64,000 nt of DNA, taken from Colletotrichum lupini. Taxonomy: Eukaryota; Ascomycota; Sordariomycetes; Glomerellales; Glomerellaceae. The notes below the pieces were generated by a model, which saw nothing but the letters and a program-made list of their open reading frames with translations, had not been told where the DNA came from and did no database searches. The stretch is taken from the NCBI RefSeq assembly GCF_023278565.1, contig NC_064677.1, forward strand, positions 5,952,001-6,016,000. The letters are read 5' to 3'. Positions within the stretch are counted from its first letter, which is position 1, and each line of letters opens with the position of its first letter. Shown piece by piece: positions 21,288-33,375 of this stretch. The translations under genes were made by a program, and so were the position numbers.

Positions 21288-22515
21288 AAGCCGAGAGGGT
21301 GTTTTGTTTCTGCATACACACACACACATACACATACACGACAAACCACTGTGAATGGGACGTGGGGTTTCGTTGTAGATGTGTGAGGTCAGGTAACTTT
21401 TGTCCGGCAAGGCCAGGAAAGGAGACATTGGTCCCTATGAGGATGCGTTGACACCAGGAAAGCCGATCGCTAGATTAAAAGATGGGCAGACCGTCCTCGG
21501 GACGGAGGTGAAAAAAAGCAAGTCGCCCGATAGACGGGAATGATACGTTCCTTCAGAGCCAAACAATTACATATCCACGACTCCCCCCTCTGCCTTAAGT
21601 CTTGGTCTACCTCAGGACACGCCATCTGTTGCTTGAAAATGGTCAATCTGGTTGGGGATGCCAAGTGAGACTGAAGCATGTTCAAAGCACTCGCCAGATC
21701 TCCGCCCAAAGTGGGTGATGAAATAAGATGTTGGTCAACACTAGACTACGATGCTTACTTGCCTACTGATTATTCCTAATTTTCTAATTCTTTTCGTCTT
21801 GTTATTTCAAGTCTCGACTACCTCAATTATTTCTACTATCCCTATTCTATATTCATTAGAGAATACTCTTGAGAAGAATAACAAGGAATAGTAATAAAAA
21901 AAGAGCTAGGTACTAGGATACCCATAGAGCGGCAAGCGATTATTTCACCCACTTGCCCCCGTACCAACACCCCTTTCGACGCAAATGAGAAATCAGACAT
22001 CTTTGCACATCGTTATCGTCACAGCACAAACACGCACACATACAGAGAGAGAGAAAGACCTAACGTGACGTGGGTAGAACACTCGACTGTTTTGGCGAGG
22101 TTAATTCTGTTCTTGCGTAGGTACTGTAACTGTCTAGCCCCTGGGCTGAGATGAAAAACAAGAACAACAAGACGCATTTGACTGTGAGATATCCTGCCTG
22201 GGTTGGGCTCGCCCGTAAAGACGGGGCAAAAGAAGGCCGCCTTGATATGTGAAGGAAAAAAAAAAGGAAAGCCAACAAAATGACAGTAACTCCTTTTTTT
22301 GGTTCCTGCTGTAAAAAACGCCGTCATTATATCACCTGCCGCTCTCGATGAGGGTGATTTTCTTTTGAAACACGCGCGATCAGACCTCTCTTCTTCCAAT
22401 GACTTGCCCAGGGAAATTAACTCTCCCCTCGCACCTTATCAAGGCGAGGAGTTGGGCAGTTGGAAGCCTCTCAACAAAAAAGAACAAGGAAAGCACCACC
22501 AGGACGGCGGGGCCT
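21288..22515. other. Intergenic between convergent POP1 and EAF genes
   Basis: 1.23 kb with both 3' flanks. Contains a short CA/TA-rich run at about 21313-21340, an AT-rich section at about 21770-21910, and A/T homopolymers near 22257. No gene recognised. Confidence 0.5.
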
Positions 22516-23708
22516 CTAATCTTCCTCACTGACCTCACTCTCCTCAGCGTCGCCGCTATTCGCAGCCTCGAGCTCCTTCTCCAGCTCCGCCTCCAAATCA
22601 TCTTCCAACGCGTCCTCAAAGTCGGGCTCCGAGTCAGCCTCCATCTGCTCCACCTCACCCTCGGCATCCTCATCTTGGTCGTGATGGTGTTGCTGTTGCC
22701 GCTGCTGTCCGTTCATCGGGCTCGGCAGGTTAAAGTTTGCGAAATCGCGCTCTTCCAGGTCCGACTCGCCGTCGGCGTCGTCGGCCTCGGAGTCGCGCAA
22801 AAAGTCGGAGAAGCTGCGGACCTGGATATTGGGCGCAAAGGCGGGCGAAAAGTCGGCTCTCTTGTTCTTCTGCTCGTCGGGGTACTCTATCGTCAGGCCA
22901 AAGTCATCGTCATCGTCGTCGTCCTCCTCGTCCGAGCCCGCGGGCGCCTTGGCCTTCTTCTTGGGCGGCGATGCGGCCTTGGGCGCCGGTGGCGGCGCGT
23001 CGTTTGTCGGCAGGGCGAGGGTGATGTTCTTTGGTGGCGGCGGCGGACGGGCTTTCTTGTTGCTGCTGGCCGAGGGCCGCTTGGGACCGGCGGCTTTGGA
23101 GGCTGGCTTCGCGGGGGACTTGTCCTTCTCCTTGGCTTCGGCGGCGGCGGGTTTGCGAACCTCGGGGGTGGCGGTTATGGATGTGTCGAGCTGCTCGAAC
23201 TGCTGGCGCAAGGTCTCGGGGTTGTCGTTGGTCGGGGTGCGGGTAACGTTCATGTGGAAGGTGGAATCGATCTTGTCGAGGATGAAGGCTTTCCTATTGG
23301 GATCGAAGTAAAGGACATATTGGTTATCGTCCATGGTACGAGTACCGGCGTAGCCGTACATGCCATTGTTGCCGTCGGGAAAGGAGAGGTCGAAACTGGA
23401 CTTGCTGCCAGGGGTCTCGGGTTTTAGTCTGGCTGTCGCTGGCTCGGAGGCTAGTTCTGGCTTGTGATTGTCTGCAGTGAGGTCGCGAAGGGGAAGATGT
23501 TAGTCCAGGCATCGGCATCGTGGTTCAATGATGGAGTTTGGTGCGAGAGTTACGTACATCGTACAGAGGTAAAGACCTCCTTCTGGGTACGCCCGAGGAG
23601 AGTGTCGCTCAGGATAACGGGATATTTTCCCGTCTTTGTCGGGTCGATGAGGCCATTCAGGTTCTTGGGAAGGGCCTTTTCCCTGTGATTTGGACGAAGA
23701 GCCGACAT
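22516..23708 (-). CDS. ELL-associated factor (EAF), RNA polymerase II elongation factor
   Basis: Exons 23558..23708 and 22516..23471 with an 86-nt intron (GTACGT donor, CTGCAG acceptor), 368 residues. The start MSALRPNHREKALPKN leads straight into the EAF domain: GKYPVILSDTLLG, then across the splice FTSVRYNHKPELA, and later TRTMDDNQYVLYFDP and FHMNVTRTP (to about residue 135). The rest is Pro/Lys-rich (about 160-230) and then strongly acidic, ending in a Glu/Asp tail, as usual for EAF proteins, whose acidic end can activate transcription. In fission yeast Eaf1 binds Ell1 and the complex stimulates Pol II elongation in the nucleus. The upstream neighbour is 2-methylcitrate dehydratase, divergent, with no evident link. 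Confidence 0.92.
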
Positions 23709-25997
23709 TGTGGCGCCTGTCGCAAAGAGGGCAGTGATGAGAGTGAGGTGAGGGAAGAGAAGTGGAGGGAGGGTAGACGGTACTGCGACTGCGTGGACCG
23801 ATGATCGTTGAAGGGAAGTGGGGAGAGGGGACCTCGTAGGCTGTAGGGAGGAGACGGGATGATTAGAGGCGGGAACTGGGGCCGGTCCCTCTGCAGATTG
23901 CAGTGAGGTGTGCAGTCGAAGCGCTGCTTCCTTCCGTTGCCGCAACGGTTCCGCTAATTACGAGTCGCCTACAAGTACAACTTTAGGGTCGTTCCGCGGA
24001 GGGTGCGCTGATGTTCCAGCTCTTCAGGCGGAAAGGCCGAGACCGCAGGTGGGTTGCACTGCTAAAAATGCACGTTGACCAGGGGGGGGGGATGCAGGGC
24101 AGAAGCCTGGTGACGAATGATTGATGACAATGGAAATATGGAATGGCGACAAGAAGGTGATGGACACGCTGATGGGATTTGAGGTGGGAATCTGGTTCGT
24201 CGAAAGAGAAATATTCCTACCGACCGATGTTTGTGAAAGACTTGTGAAGCAGACCAGCAACCCGGGAGGCTCTACCTACCTATTCGCTTCGCCTACTTGC
24301 CTTACCTAAGATAAGGTGGTCTAAGGCTAAGTGAGCGGTCGGATGTGAATTACAATTCGGGATCGGGTCGTTTGATTCAGCTTCATTGCCTCCGTTCAAT
24401 TTCCAGATGCTTTCACGTCGCCGTCGGTGAATGGAGTCTGTGAGGTGGGATATACCTGGGGCTGACGCTTGGACGCCTGAATCAGTGGCGGCGACAGGTA
24501 ACACTGGGTGAGGTCTTACTACAGGAGGATTGTTGTTCAAACATAACTTACATTGAGGATCAGGCTGCCGTCAACAGTTTAGACTGCCATTCGGCACTCA
24601 ACAGGATAGGACCCTTCATGTGCGGCTGTGCTACTGATTTGTAGGTATCCAAGAATAGTCCGTGACGAAAGCCAATTTCAGTCGGGCGAGCCAAATTGAA
24701 TTTGGCTTACTCAACTGCCCGGCGAACGACAGTGCTCAGACGTCAATCAAGGCCTTTGTTCAAGAGCATGCTGTGATAGGTACGATCTAAGTGAGGCCAT
24801 CGTAAACTCACAAGTCGGAAGAAGATGACCGGATTTTTATTTTCATTCTTCCAACGGTAACTGCTTGATTTTGAACGCGACTACCTCAAGCCAGTGCTAA
24901 TCAATACTTCTTGACGCCATTTTCCAATTCTTGAAAGAGGAGACAATCTTGTGTTTTTCGTCAAGGCTAGGACGAAGCATAATTGCTCTTAATGCGCATC
25001 TAATCTCAAATGCACTTCCTCAGCATTGCAATATTTCCGGCTACACAAGTCACCCAGGATGTCTTATGATACAATCACTGCGGAGCTGCCAGTGCCAAAC
25101 TGCAAGGTCATTGAAGGACTAGGATGAAGAATGCATACCTTGGGCAGAGCATGTGGCGTAGGTAGGTAAAGAGCGATTTCTCGACTTTCCCCGTTATCCG
25201 CGGGAGCCCCAGATTTTGCGATAAGATTGAGTTCGTCCTTATCTAAAACCCGCCACTAGCCGAGGAGACATCCGGGTTTTGCACGGCTCGGTCGACATCC
25301 CCCCTCTGCGTGCACCTTAATGGGGCATTGGCGTCCCTCTGCCATCTCACTTGGCATCACTGAGATTGTCTTGATTGCTCAGAATGCTGTGCAACTCTTG
25401 AAGGCATTCGGTTCGTCAATTGAGTGTTTTCGGTCAATTGATCATTCATCATCATGTTGTGCTGATTCCAGGGCAACTGATGATGTATTGAACACCGGCG
25501 GGGAAATCACAGGTGCTGGCCGGGGTTCTCCATATTCCTCTCCCAAAGGCCCCAACCTCGTCCAGGTTCACGTCAAAGCTCCCCCATTCCCCCGCCCGCT
25601 GCCCCAGGCTAGAGAGGAGCATTTCAGGCCCTGTGGGCTGTAGCTCTCGAATGCCATCATGGCCCGCCAGGGGTAAGCGCAGACAACCTCGGATCAAACA
25701 GCCACACAAGCTTCGGCAACGAGCGGCACCCTACCATCCTTACCCTGCCTCCCTTCCACTTGAGCGAGACAAAGCTCCAGTTGCTACGGCGTAGAAAATA
25801 CTGCTCTGCCATTCTTCTCTTCCTTTTCCAAACTCTTCTTCTTCCTGATCCGAGTGACCAAGCAGAAGAGAGAAAGAGGCATTGAGACTGTGACGATACC
25901 CAAATATCATTGATACCCCCCCCAAAGGCCATCCACTTCTCACCACTCTTCTCCCAATCAATTGACCTGCATACATCCATCACACCTCCTCGCGGTC
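23709..25997. promoter_or_regulatory. Divergent upstream region of EAF and 2-methylcitrate dehydratase
   Basis: 2.3 kb. The right end is a C/T-rich leader in front of the dehydratase start. A nine-G run lies near 24083. Short open frames on both strands show no conserved motif. Nothing else supported. Confidence 0.45.
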
Positions 25998-27838
25998 ATG
26001 TCTGCGGCGGTCAACCGAGGTCTCAGGACAGCTTCCCGATCATTGCGTCTCCAATCGCGAAGCGTCCGCCTGGCCACTCCTCTCCGCGCCGGTCTCGCCT
26101 CCACTAACTTTGCCGCCCGCTCCGCACCTCAACAATCCCACAACTTCACCACCTCATCTGCGAGACAGAGCGCCGCACCAGCCATGGCCGAAGCGAGAGA
26201 GTACGATCCTGAGATCAAGGACATTGCCAACTACGTCCAAAGCTACAACGTCGATTCCGAGCTTGCTGTAAGTCTTTTTTTCTTTCTTTTTTCCTTTCCA
26301 TCCTTCTTTCATAGCCTGGGCGACCCGCCCGAGTTTTACCCCGCGTCACAGTCAGATCGCCGCCGCTAACCGCCGCTTTCGTGAGAATAGTTCGACACCG
26401 CACGATGGGTTTTCCTCGACACTCTCGGCTGTGGTCTTGAGGGCCTCCGCTTCAAGGAGTGCAGCAAGCTCCTGGGTCCCATTGTCCCCGGCACCGTCGT
26501 TCCCAATGGCCCCAAGGTCCCTGGTACCGACTTTCAGCTCGACCCCGTCAATGCCGCCTTCAACATTGGTGCCATGATCCGTTGGCTCGACTACAACGAC
26601 TGCTGGCTCGCCGCCGAATGGGGACACCCTTCCGACAACCTGGGTGCCATCCTGGCCGTGGCCGACTGGATCACTCGTACCAACAAGGCCGGCGGTAACA
26701 TTGCTGGCGGCAAGCAGTTCACCATCCGCGATGTTCTCGAGGGTATGATCAAGGCTCACGAGATCCAGGGCTGCCTGGCTCTTCTGAACTCCTACAACAA
26801 GGTCGGCCTCGACCACGTTGTCCTCGTCAAGGTCGCCAGCACTGCTGTTGTCTCCAAGATGCTCGGCCTCAACGAGAAGCAGATTGCCGACGCTGTCACC
26901 CAGGCCTGGGTCGACGGCCAGAGCTTGCGCACTTACCGTCACTCCCCCAACACCATGTCCCGCAAGTCATGGGCTGCCGGTGACGCCTGCCAGCGCGCCG
27001 TCAACCTGGCCCTCAAGGTCATGAAGGGCGAGCAGGGCATTCCCACCGTTCTGTCTGCCCCCGTCTGGGGTTTCTACGATGTTCTCTTCAAGGGAAAGAA
27101 GTTTGAGTGCCAGCGCCCCTACGGCAGCTACGTCATGGAGAACGTTCTCTTCAAGGTCTCCTACCCTGGTAAGTAGTTCATGGTAATACTCACAATTCTG
27201 AGCATGTCAATTGACGAGACACAGCCGAGTTCCACTCCCAGACTGCCGTCGAGGCCTCTTCCAAGATTCACCAGCAGCTCAAGGCGATGGGCAAGTCGGC
27301 GGCCGACATCAAGGGCGTCACCTGCCGCACGCACGAGGCCTGCATTCGCATTATCGACAAGCAGTTCAAGCCCATGGACAACTTTGCCGACCGTGACCAC
27401 TGCATCCAGTACATGGCCGCCACCATGCTCGTCTTTGGCCGCCTCGAGGCTACCGACTACGTCGACGGCAGCGAGGCCGCGACCTCCCCTCTCGTCGAGT
27501 CCCTGCGCCAGAAGTTCAAGTGCGTCGAGGACCCGCAGTTCACCAAGGACTACCACGACCCCGCTCTCCGAACCATCTCCAACGCCCTGACTGTCGAGTT
27601 GAACGACGGCACCGTGCTCGAGGAGGTTGTCGTCGAGGCACCTCTCGGTCACCGCCTGAGAAGAGAGGAGGCCAAGCCCGAGATCCTCAAGAAGTACAAG
27701 AGGCACTTGGAGCCCCACTTCGATGCCGGCAGGGTCAAGCAGCTTGTCGACCTTGGCCTGGACCCCAAGAAGTTGGAGGCCACTCCTGTGGATGAGTATG
27801 TCGATCTGTATGTTGCCAAGGACAGCAAGTTCATCTAG
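25998..27838 (+). CDS. Mitochondrial 2-methylcitrate dehydratase (MmgE/PrpD family)
   Basis: Three exons: 25998..26267, 26391..27168, 27225..27838; introns of 123 and 56 nt; 553 residues. The first 60 residues are rich in Arg, Ser and Ala and lack acidic residues until about position 65, a typical mitochondrial import signal. The PrpD family body follows: [19 protein letters not shown], the [20 protein letters not shown] segment with conserved Asp and His, HEIQG, KVASTAV and [17 protein letters not shown]. It dehydrates 2-methylcitrate to methylaconitate (EC 4.2.1.79) in the methylcitrate cycle, which clears toxic propionyl-CoA. A cis-aconitate decarboxylase belongs to the same family, but the close match to fungal dehydratases in length and the mitochondrial leader favour the dehydratase. 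Confidence 0.93.
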
Positions 27839-28954
27839 GCGGTGGCGCATAAATGATTTCTAGGGAAAGATCTAGGAAAAAAGATTGGATACTATAGATG
27901 TTATGTTTCTACAGGATTTTAGATATGGAAATCTGACAAATAGTATTGTGGCGCTCAAAGGAAAGGTCCATCTTTGGTATAAGGGGTTTCGTTCCTCGTG
28001 TCGGCACCGTGTACGACGAGTCATCGGTCAGTGCATCTGAGTGGCTGTCTCTAAAGATGATGTCCGTTTGGATATGAAAAGTGTAGGCGATACGAGTATT
28101 GTTGGACACCCGACTGGCTACGCGCTAATGGCTTGTCGCTGACGAATCCGCCCCTGCAAGAAGCTCCTACGGCTCCCTCCCGACTCGGACAAGTCCTGCC
28201 CAGGCACGGCCAGGTTTGGCGGGCACAGCCTCCCCGAAGCTCTTTAGGGGATGATTGGCTTCATCGTAACCCAAGCACCCAAAATCTGTACGGGAGTATA
28301 GGCAGTACCTTGGATGACTGATGATCGCCAAGCCCCGTTCCCTGAGCTGGAGTCTGGGCGACGTTCACCTGGTGGGTATTTTTCAGTGGATGTTTCTCCT
28401 GGAACGGTGGAAACGGAGACGACGAGGACACCAGGACACCAAGAGAAACGGCTAGCTCGGGTCACGGCATTGTTTTGCGTTTCACAGGCCAGACACTTTT
28501 CGTTTTCCAGAGTGTCATTTGGAACCACAGGGACCACCAAAAAGGTGAGGGACCCCAAGTCTCGAAATGCATGGCGTGTTACCTAAGCCGCACTGCCACT
28601 CACCTGGAGTACCTACCGTGCTACGGCCTGCCGACGGATACTTGTACGGCGTGCGGTCTGTACCTCCCACTTGGCCCTCCACCAAGAGCGCCACTTTAGT
28701 CCGTACTGATCTCCTGTTCGGACCTCTACTTCACTCCGACCGCATCTGTTTGTTCTGGAAACAACTTCGCCTCCTTCGATTTTTCCAACGTCTGAATCCG
28801 ATACCCTCTTGCTTTTCGACTCACGAGAAACCGTTTGCTTTACTCACCTTAATACCGACCGACAACAACACTCGACTTTCCACTGCACACCTCTCGAGCA
28901 ACACTGTGATAGCCCATCTAGATTCAAGTGGGGGTTAGTCTCACAACAGGCACC
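27839..28954. other. Intergenic: dehydratase 3' flank and SH3 gene promoter
   Basis: 1.1 kb between two plus-strand genes. C/T-rich leader in the last 250 bp before the SH3 gene. No gene or RNA recognised. Confidence 0.5.
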
Positions 28955-29924
28955 ATGGACAGACAAACCATCATCGAGACCAACCGGTCGCTGCGCACCA
29001 TCAAGAACGTAGGTCAATTCCCGACACCCTTCCGAGGCTGTCGAGAGCGGCGCGGACGATGCTGGTCAACTCTGGCTGCTTCCGATTCCAGATCTCTCGA
29101 CTTCCCGCCCGATCCGCAATCCCACGGAACCGCAGAAGCACTCTATGCTAACGTACCTTGACTTCCAGGAACTCGAGAACCTCCTCGAAAAGGGCGTCAT
29201 CTCCGAAGATGCCTACGACAGCATGCACGCCACCCTCCCCGCCGAGACCCCCCTCCACGGCGCCGCATCCCGCGCCGCGCCCGCCGCCGCCGCTACCCCC
29301 GTCCAGCACAACAACCCAACCTCCCCGCCGGCCCCGACCGCCGCCATGGCCGCCCTGAACGTCAACCCCTCCGCCTCCCCGGCGCCCCCCTCCTACAACC
29401 AGACCGGTCCCCCCTCCCTCCCCGCCCGCACAAACGAGAAGCCCGTCCTGGCGCACGCCCGCGCGCTGTACCGCTACGCCGGCGCCGACGCCCGCGACGT
29501 GGCCTTTGAAAGGGACGACCGCATCGCCATCCACGAGTACATGAACGCCGACTGGTGGATGGGCCGGAACCTCCGCACCGGCCAGGAGGGCATCTTCCCC
29601 AAGACGTACGTCCTCGTCGAGCAGGACATGGCCAAGGGGGCCTTCGCTCCCGTCCCGGCTCCCGCTCAACCTCAGTACGCGGCCCAGCAGCCGCAGTGGG
29701 CTCCTCAGCCGCAGTACGCCCAGCCTCAGGGCCCGCCGCCCCAGCAGAACCCGTATAACGCCGACGCGCCGCCTCAGGCTGTCGCGGACCAGAGCACGGG
29801 TGGTAAGGAGGGCGGCGGCAAGGGGGCCGAGATGGGCAAGAAGTTTGGAAAGAAGCTTGGCAACGCTGCTATCTTTGGTGCTGGTGCTACCATTGGTTCC
29901 AACATTGTCAACAGCATCTTCTAA
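28955..29924 (+). CDS. LSB1/PIN3-like SH3-domain protein
   Basis: Exons 28955..29008 and 29169..29924 with a 160-nt intron; 269 residues; start in caccATGG context. The short first exon codes MDRQTIIETNRSLRTIKN, which joins ELENLLEKGVISEDAYD to form the conserved N-terminal helix of the yeast Lsb1/Pin3 (Lsb2) family. A Pro/Ala-rich linker follows. The SH3 domain is at about 111-168: ALYRY (the ALYDY motif with Asp changed to Arg), the ligand-binding Trp pair in ADWWMG, and GIFPKTYV. Then come a Gln/Pro-rich stretch and a Gly/Lys-rich tail ending in GATIGSNIVNSIF. In yeast these proteins bind the WASP homologue Las17 and tune Arp2/3-driven actin assembly at endocytic sites; Pin3/Lsb2 also promotes prion formation through its Gln-rich part. 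Confidence 0.92.
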
Positions 29925-30947
29925 GCGTGTTGTTGATGGTGAGGTGCTGAAAAATATGTTGGTGGTTTGCTTTGTGACATACGGACAGAAATGGTTCTTT
30001 CTGCTCGAGGATGAACATTGCTGGAAGGAACTAAAGGGCTAGATTGCCTGTCCTCCTTTTTCGTTATTTGCTGGGAAACTGGGTGTATATCTGAAATCGT
30101 CCTCGGGAAAGCTCTAGATCGACATGCCCCGTCAATCGTGGGGAAGCTCGGCTGAAGTTGCTTTGAATCGGGATTGCTGCATGGAGAAGATTGGCACATA
30201 TGGACACGCTCATTCTGTTGTTGTTCCCTCTCTCCCGCTAATTGGTCATGGGTCCAGGCGTTACATCTGAATTTCACAGGGCCATTCCGTATATTGGAAT
30301 CAAATGATATACTTTTCCATACAAGCTTCCCGGTGACGTGAACCCGGGGCTTTCCACCTGTTTTCTATGCGTCTGTTTGTCTGTCGTCACTTGTTGGGCT
30401 CAATCTACGAGTGAACTATGAGTAGTAAGGTGACAACCTAGAAAGTCGGCCTGCTTCGTTCAGGTAAGCTAGTCCGATCGAAAGGATCTCCCGAAGGCAC
30501 AGACTTGATTGGGTGGAGGGGGTTGCATCTTTCGTGGGCAAATCAACTCGGAAACGGCTTAAATCGGTGGGCAAAGTGACTCCGGGTTGCTACCGGAGGA
30601 TTTTCACATCATGCCTCCGTCTTCCCAGGTGTCCTGTTTTGTGTGTGCTATACCCAAAACACGCGCTTCCGAGATTCGAAACTCCAATCAACGCACGAGC
30701 TTCGGGGCAAAGAACGTGTGGGCGAGAGAACGAGGACGAGAAGAGAAGGGGGTATGTAGATGGATGACTCCGCGGCTCGGTCACCCCGGACATCCGAGGT
30801 GGTCTTGGTCTGTGGACCACACACCCTTCTAAACTGCTCGTTACCGGTCTGACGGGTGGTTTCCCTTTTGATCGGGGGCACCAGGGTTGATGGAGAGGAG
30901 AAGAAGGGTGGGGATACTAGGTTTGGGAGGTTCGGAGGGCGAAGGTA

Positions 30948-30956
30948 TGTGTGTGT

Positions 30957-31003
<47 letters not shown>
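30948..31003. repeat. TG/CA dinucleotide microsatellite
   Basis: About 28 TG units, broken once by an A at 30961. On the plus strand alternating purine-pyrimidine DNA of this length can adopt Z-form; no gene overlaps it. Confidence 0.95.
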
Positions 31004-31005
<2 letters not shown>

Positions 31006-31429
31006 CTAGGGGTAGGGGTAGGGGGCGGAGGGTGGTCATGGCTCGACGATGGCTTCGTTTTGCTTCTCCTTTGGGGTATTTCGAAAAGAGAGTGAGAGCG
31101 ACAGAGAGACCCACAGAGGAATATGGAGACATATTACATTCCTCAGGTCCGGGTGCTTTCTTCGAATCGGTGAGCTTGGTCGCCCTCGGTCAATAACAAC
31201 TCTCTATTGTTCCTCACGTCCCGAGTGCTCTCCTTTGAATCTAGAGAAAGTGACAGATACCCCGGGATTTGACGGTTTGCTAGGTGGACTCAACCTTGTA
31301 AGATGACGAAAGAACGGCAACTTTCGAAGGTTCGTTTTCTCTTCTTGTCACCATAAGCCGGTGGAGTGGATAGAGGCTCGGTATAGTGAGGCTTTGAGGG
31401 CTGCCAGGCTGTGCATATCAAGTGCGGCG

Positions 31430-31432
<3 letters not shown>

Positions 31433-31461
<29 letters not shown>
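31433..31461. repeat. CTG trinucleotide run
   Basis: About 9.7 perfect CTG units in non-coding DNA. Confidence 0.93.
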
Positions 31462-33375
31462 AGTTAATCTGTCTTTAAGTTTGCTTGTTATAGACCCGAT
31501 GTCATCATACCCGTCTCCTAGAGAAAATATCTAATAGGGAACATGCCTCAATAGGTAACTTTCGGGACAAAAGCAGAGATGTGAAGCAAGAGTTCTTGAT
31601 TTCCTCTGACGATCTATCGCATCCCACTCATCCCACCCGTACACACACACACATACACTTGCCTACCTACGACGATCAAGAGAGGCGCACGCCGTGCACA
31701 AACCAGATACTGCCCTCCCGTCCACCTCTCATACTGATACGCCGGTGTGAAAGTGCGAGGCAACCTCTCTCGTCTCTCCCTACCCTGGATACTTCTCCCA
31801 GTCCCAGCCCCATCCCACCGCCAAAACTCATCCAATCCCCATCATCCCCCCGGGTGAGATCTCTCCGACCCTCACCCTACGCCCCTCCCACACATCACTC
31901 TTCACCAAACCCCAGACTTCATACATCACCCACCCCAGAGTTCCTTCCATGGATTAACCCCCCTTCTATCCCACCACCCTCTTCGAAGACCTCCAACGGG
32001 ATGAAAGGATGTAAGGTTTAATCGAATCGCGCTGCTCCGTCCATCCCTCCTTCTCTCATTTCGCCATCCATCCCTAACCGGGTTATTCTTAGACTTTCTT
32101 CTACTTCCCTTGGTTCATTGTCGGTACCGAGGCCGTGGACGAACATGTGCTCGGTTCGGGGAACGGAAAGAGATCGGGGAAACAGAGAGGGGAAGAGACG
32201 GGGGGAGGGGGGGAGAAACGTGGGCAATCCGGTTCGGGCGTGAACTTTCACGCCTTCCACCCCCGTGTTTGGTCAGTCGTGCTCCCCGGACTGGGGGAGT
32301 TCTTCTCATGAACGGGGAGGGGATCCGATGGGAGTTTGGGAATCTGGTGGTTCTTATGCGTGATGGATTTGGATCTGGGGATGCCGTATGCAGTTCTGAT
32401 TACGAGCTTCCCCATGGATAAATTGATGTTCGTTGGGTTAGGTACTCTCCAATCGTCACTTTGGTCTTTTCATGAGGCAATTGAGCAATAATCATATCGT
32501 CGTGTTCGTGAGTCTCACTGATTTTGAAGTGTCTACTGTGATTCGATAGCCCGGGTAATGTGTACATCCTCACATCTCATCCTCTCAAGATGGTAGTAGT
32601 CCATCGTATCGGCGTTCTCCTTGCGGTCACAGTCGCAAAACATCACAGAGAGCATCAAAAGTTCAGGACAAAAAGAGGGTTGATATTCATTCCGCTATCC
32701 AATCTACCCCATCCTCCGTCGTGCCGAGAGAAACTTATGCCTACAGCATCTTAGAGAACACATACCCCTCCCTTCTCGACGGAGTACCATGGAGTAAAAT
32801 GAACAAGTTCACCGCCTCTCCCTCGAGAATATCTCTCAACAACATCCAAGTGTCGAGAGACTTTGCTTCTCCCCAAATCTTACCGCTGCCACAATGCAGC
32901 TACAAAAGACGGGATTAAAGAGATGAGGTGAGTGAAAAGGGGACAGCAGAGCGAAAACGCCAACAAAAACACCACCAGTCTAGCAGGCTCCGAAAACACG
33001 TTCCCGCCCAACCCACCACCACCTCTTTACTTGTTCTCCGAGAGTGAAAATGAATACAACAGACCCGAATCGAAGTACGGGTCTGCTGGCGCTGGTGAAA
33101 AAGAATTCGGACATGACGCTTCGGCCACTCGTGGTGCATGCGCCCTTCCCACTTTGTAACAATTTTCCAAAGGGTGGAATTGCAAGTTCTTCTCTGCTCC
33201 GCTTCATCCTCTACAGCAAACGCTGAAATGCTCCTCTGTCTCTCCGTATTGAACATTCTGTCGTTTTGTTTTCTTTCTCTGCAATCTGTCGTACGCTTGC
33301 GTCTGTCACGCAGGGGCTACTACACGCACTTCGAAAAGTTTGTAGTCCCCTCGAGAAATGGCAGTGTGTATGCCT

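Larger units (their letters stand above)
29925..33375. other. Gene-free stretch between convergent SH3 and transporter genes
   Basis: 3.45 kb in which both strands give only short frames without recognisable domains. It holds a long TG microsatellite and a CTG run, listed separately. C-rich plus-strand frames at 31581-32021 look like low-complexity noise. The stretch is long for two 3' flanks, so an undetected non-coding transcript is possible but unsupported. Confidence 0.5.

Noticed and set aside
31581..32421. Plus-strand ORFs of 146 and 103 codons
   Set aside because: Pro/Ser/Thr or Gly/Arg low complexity reflecting C-rich and G-rich DNA.
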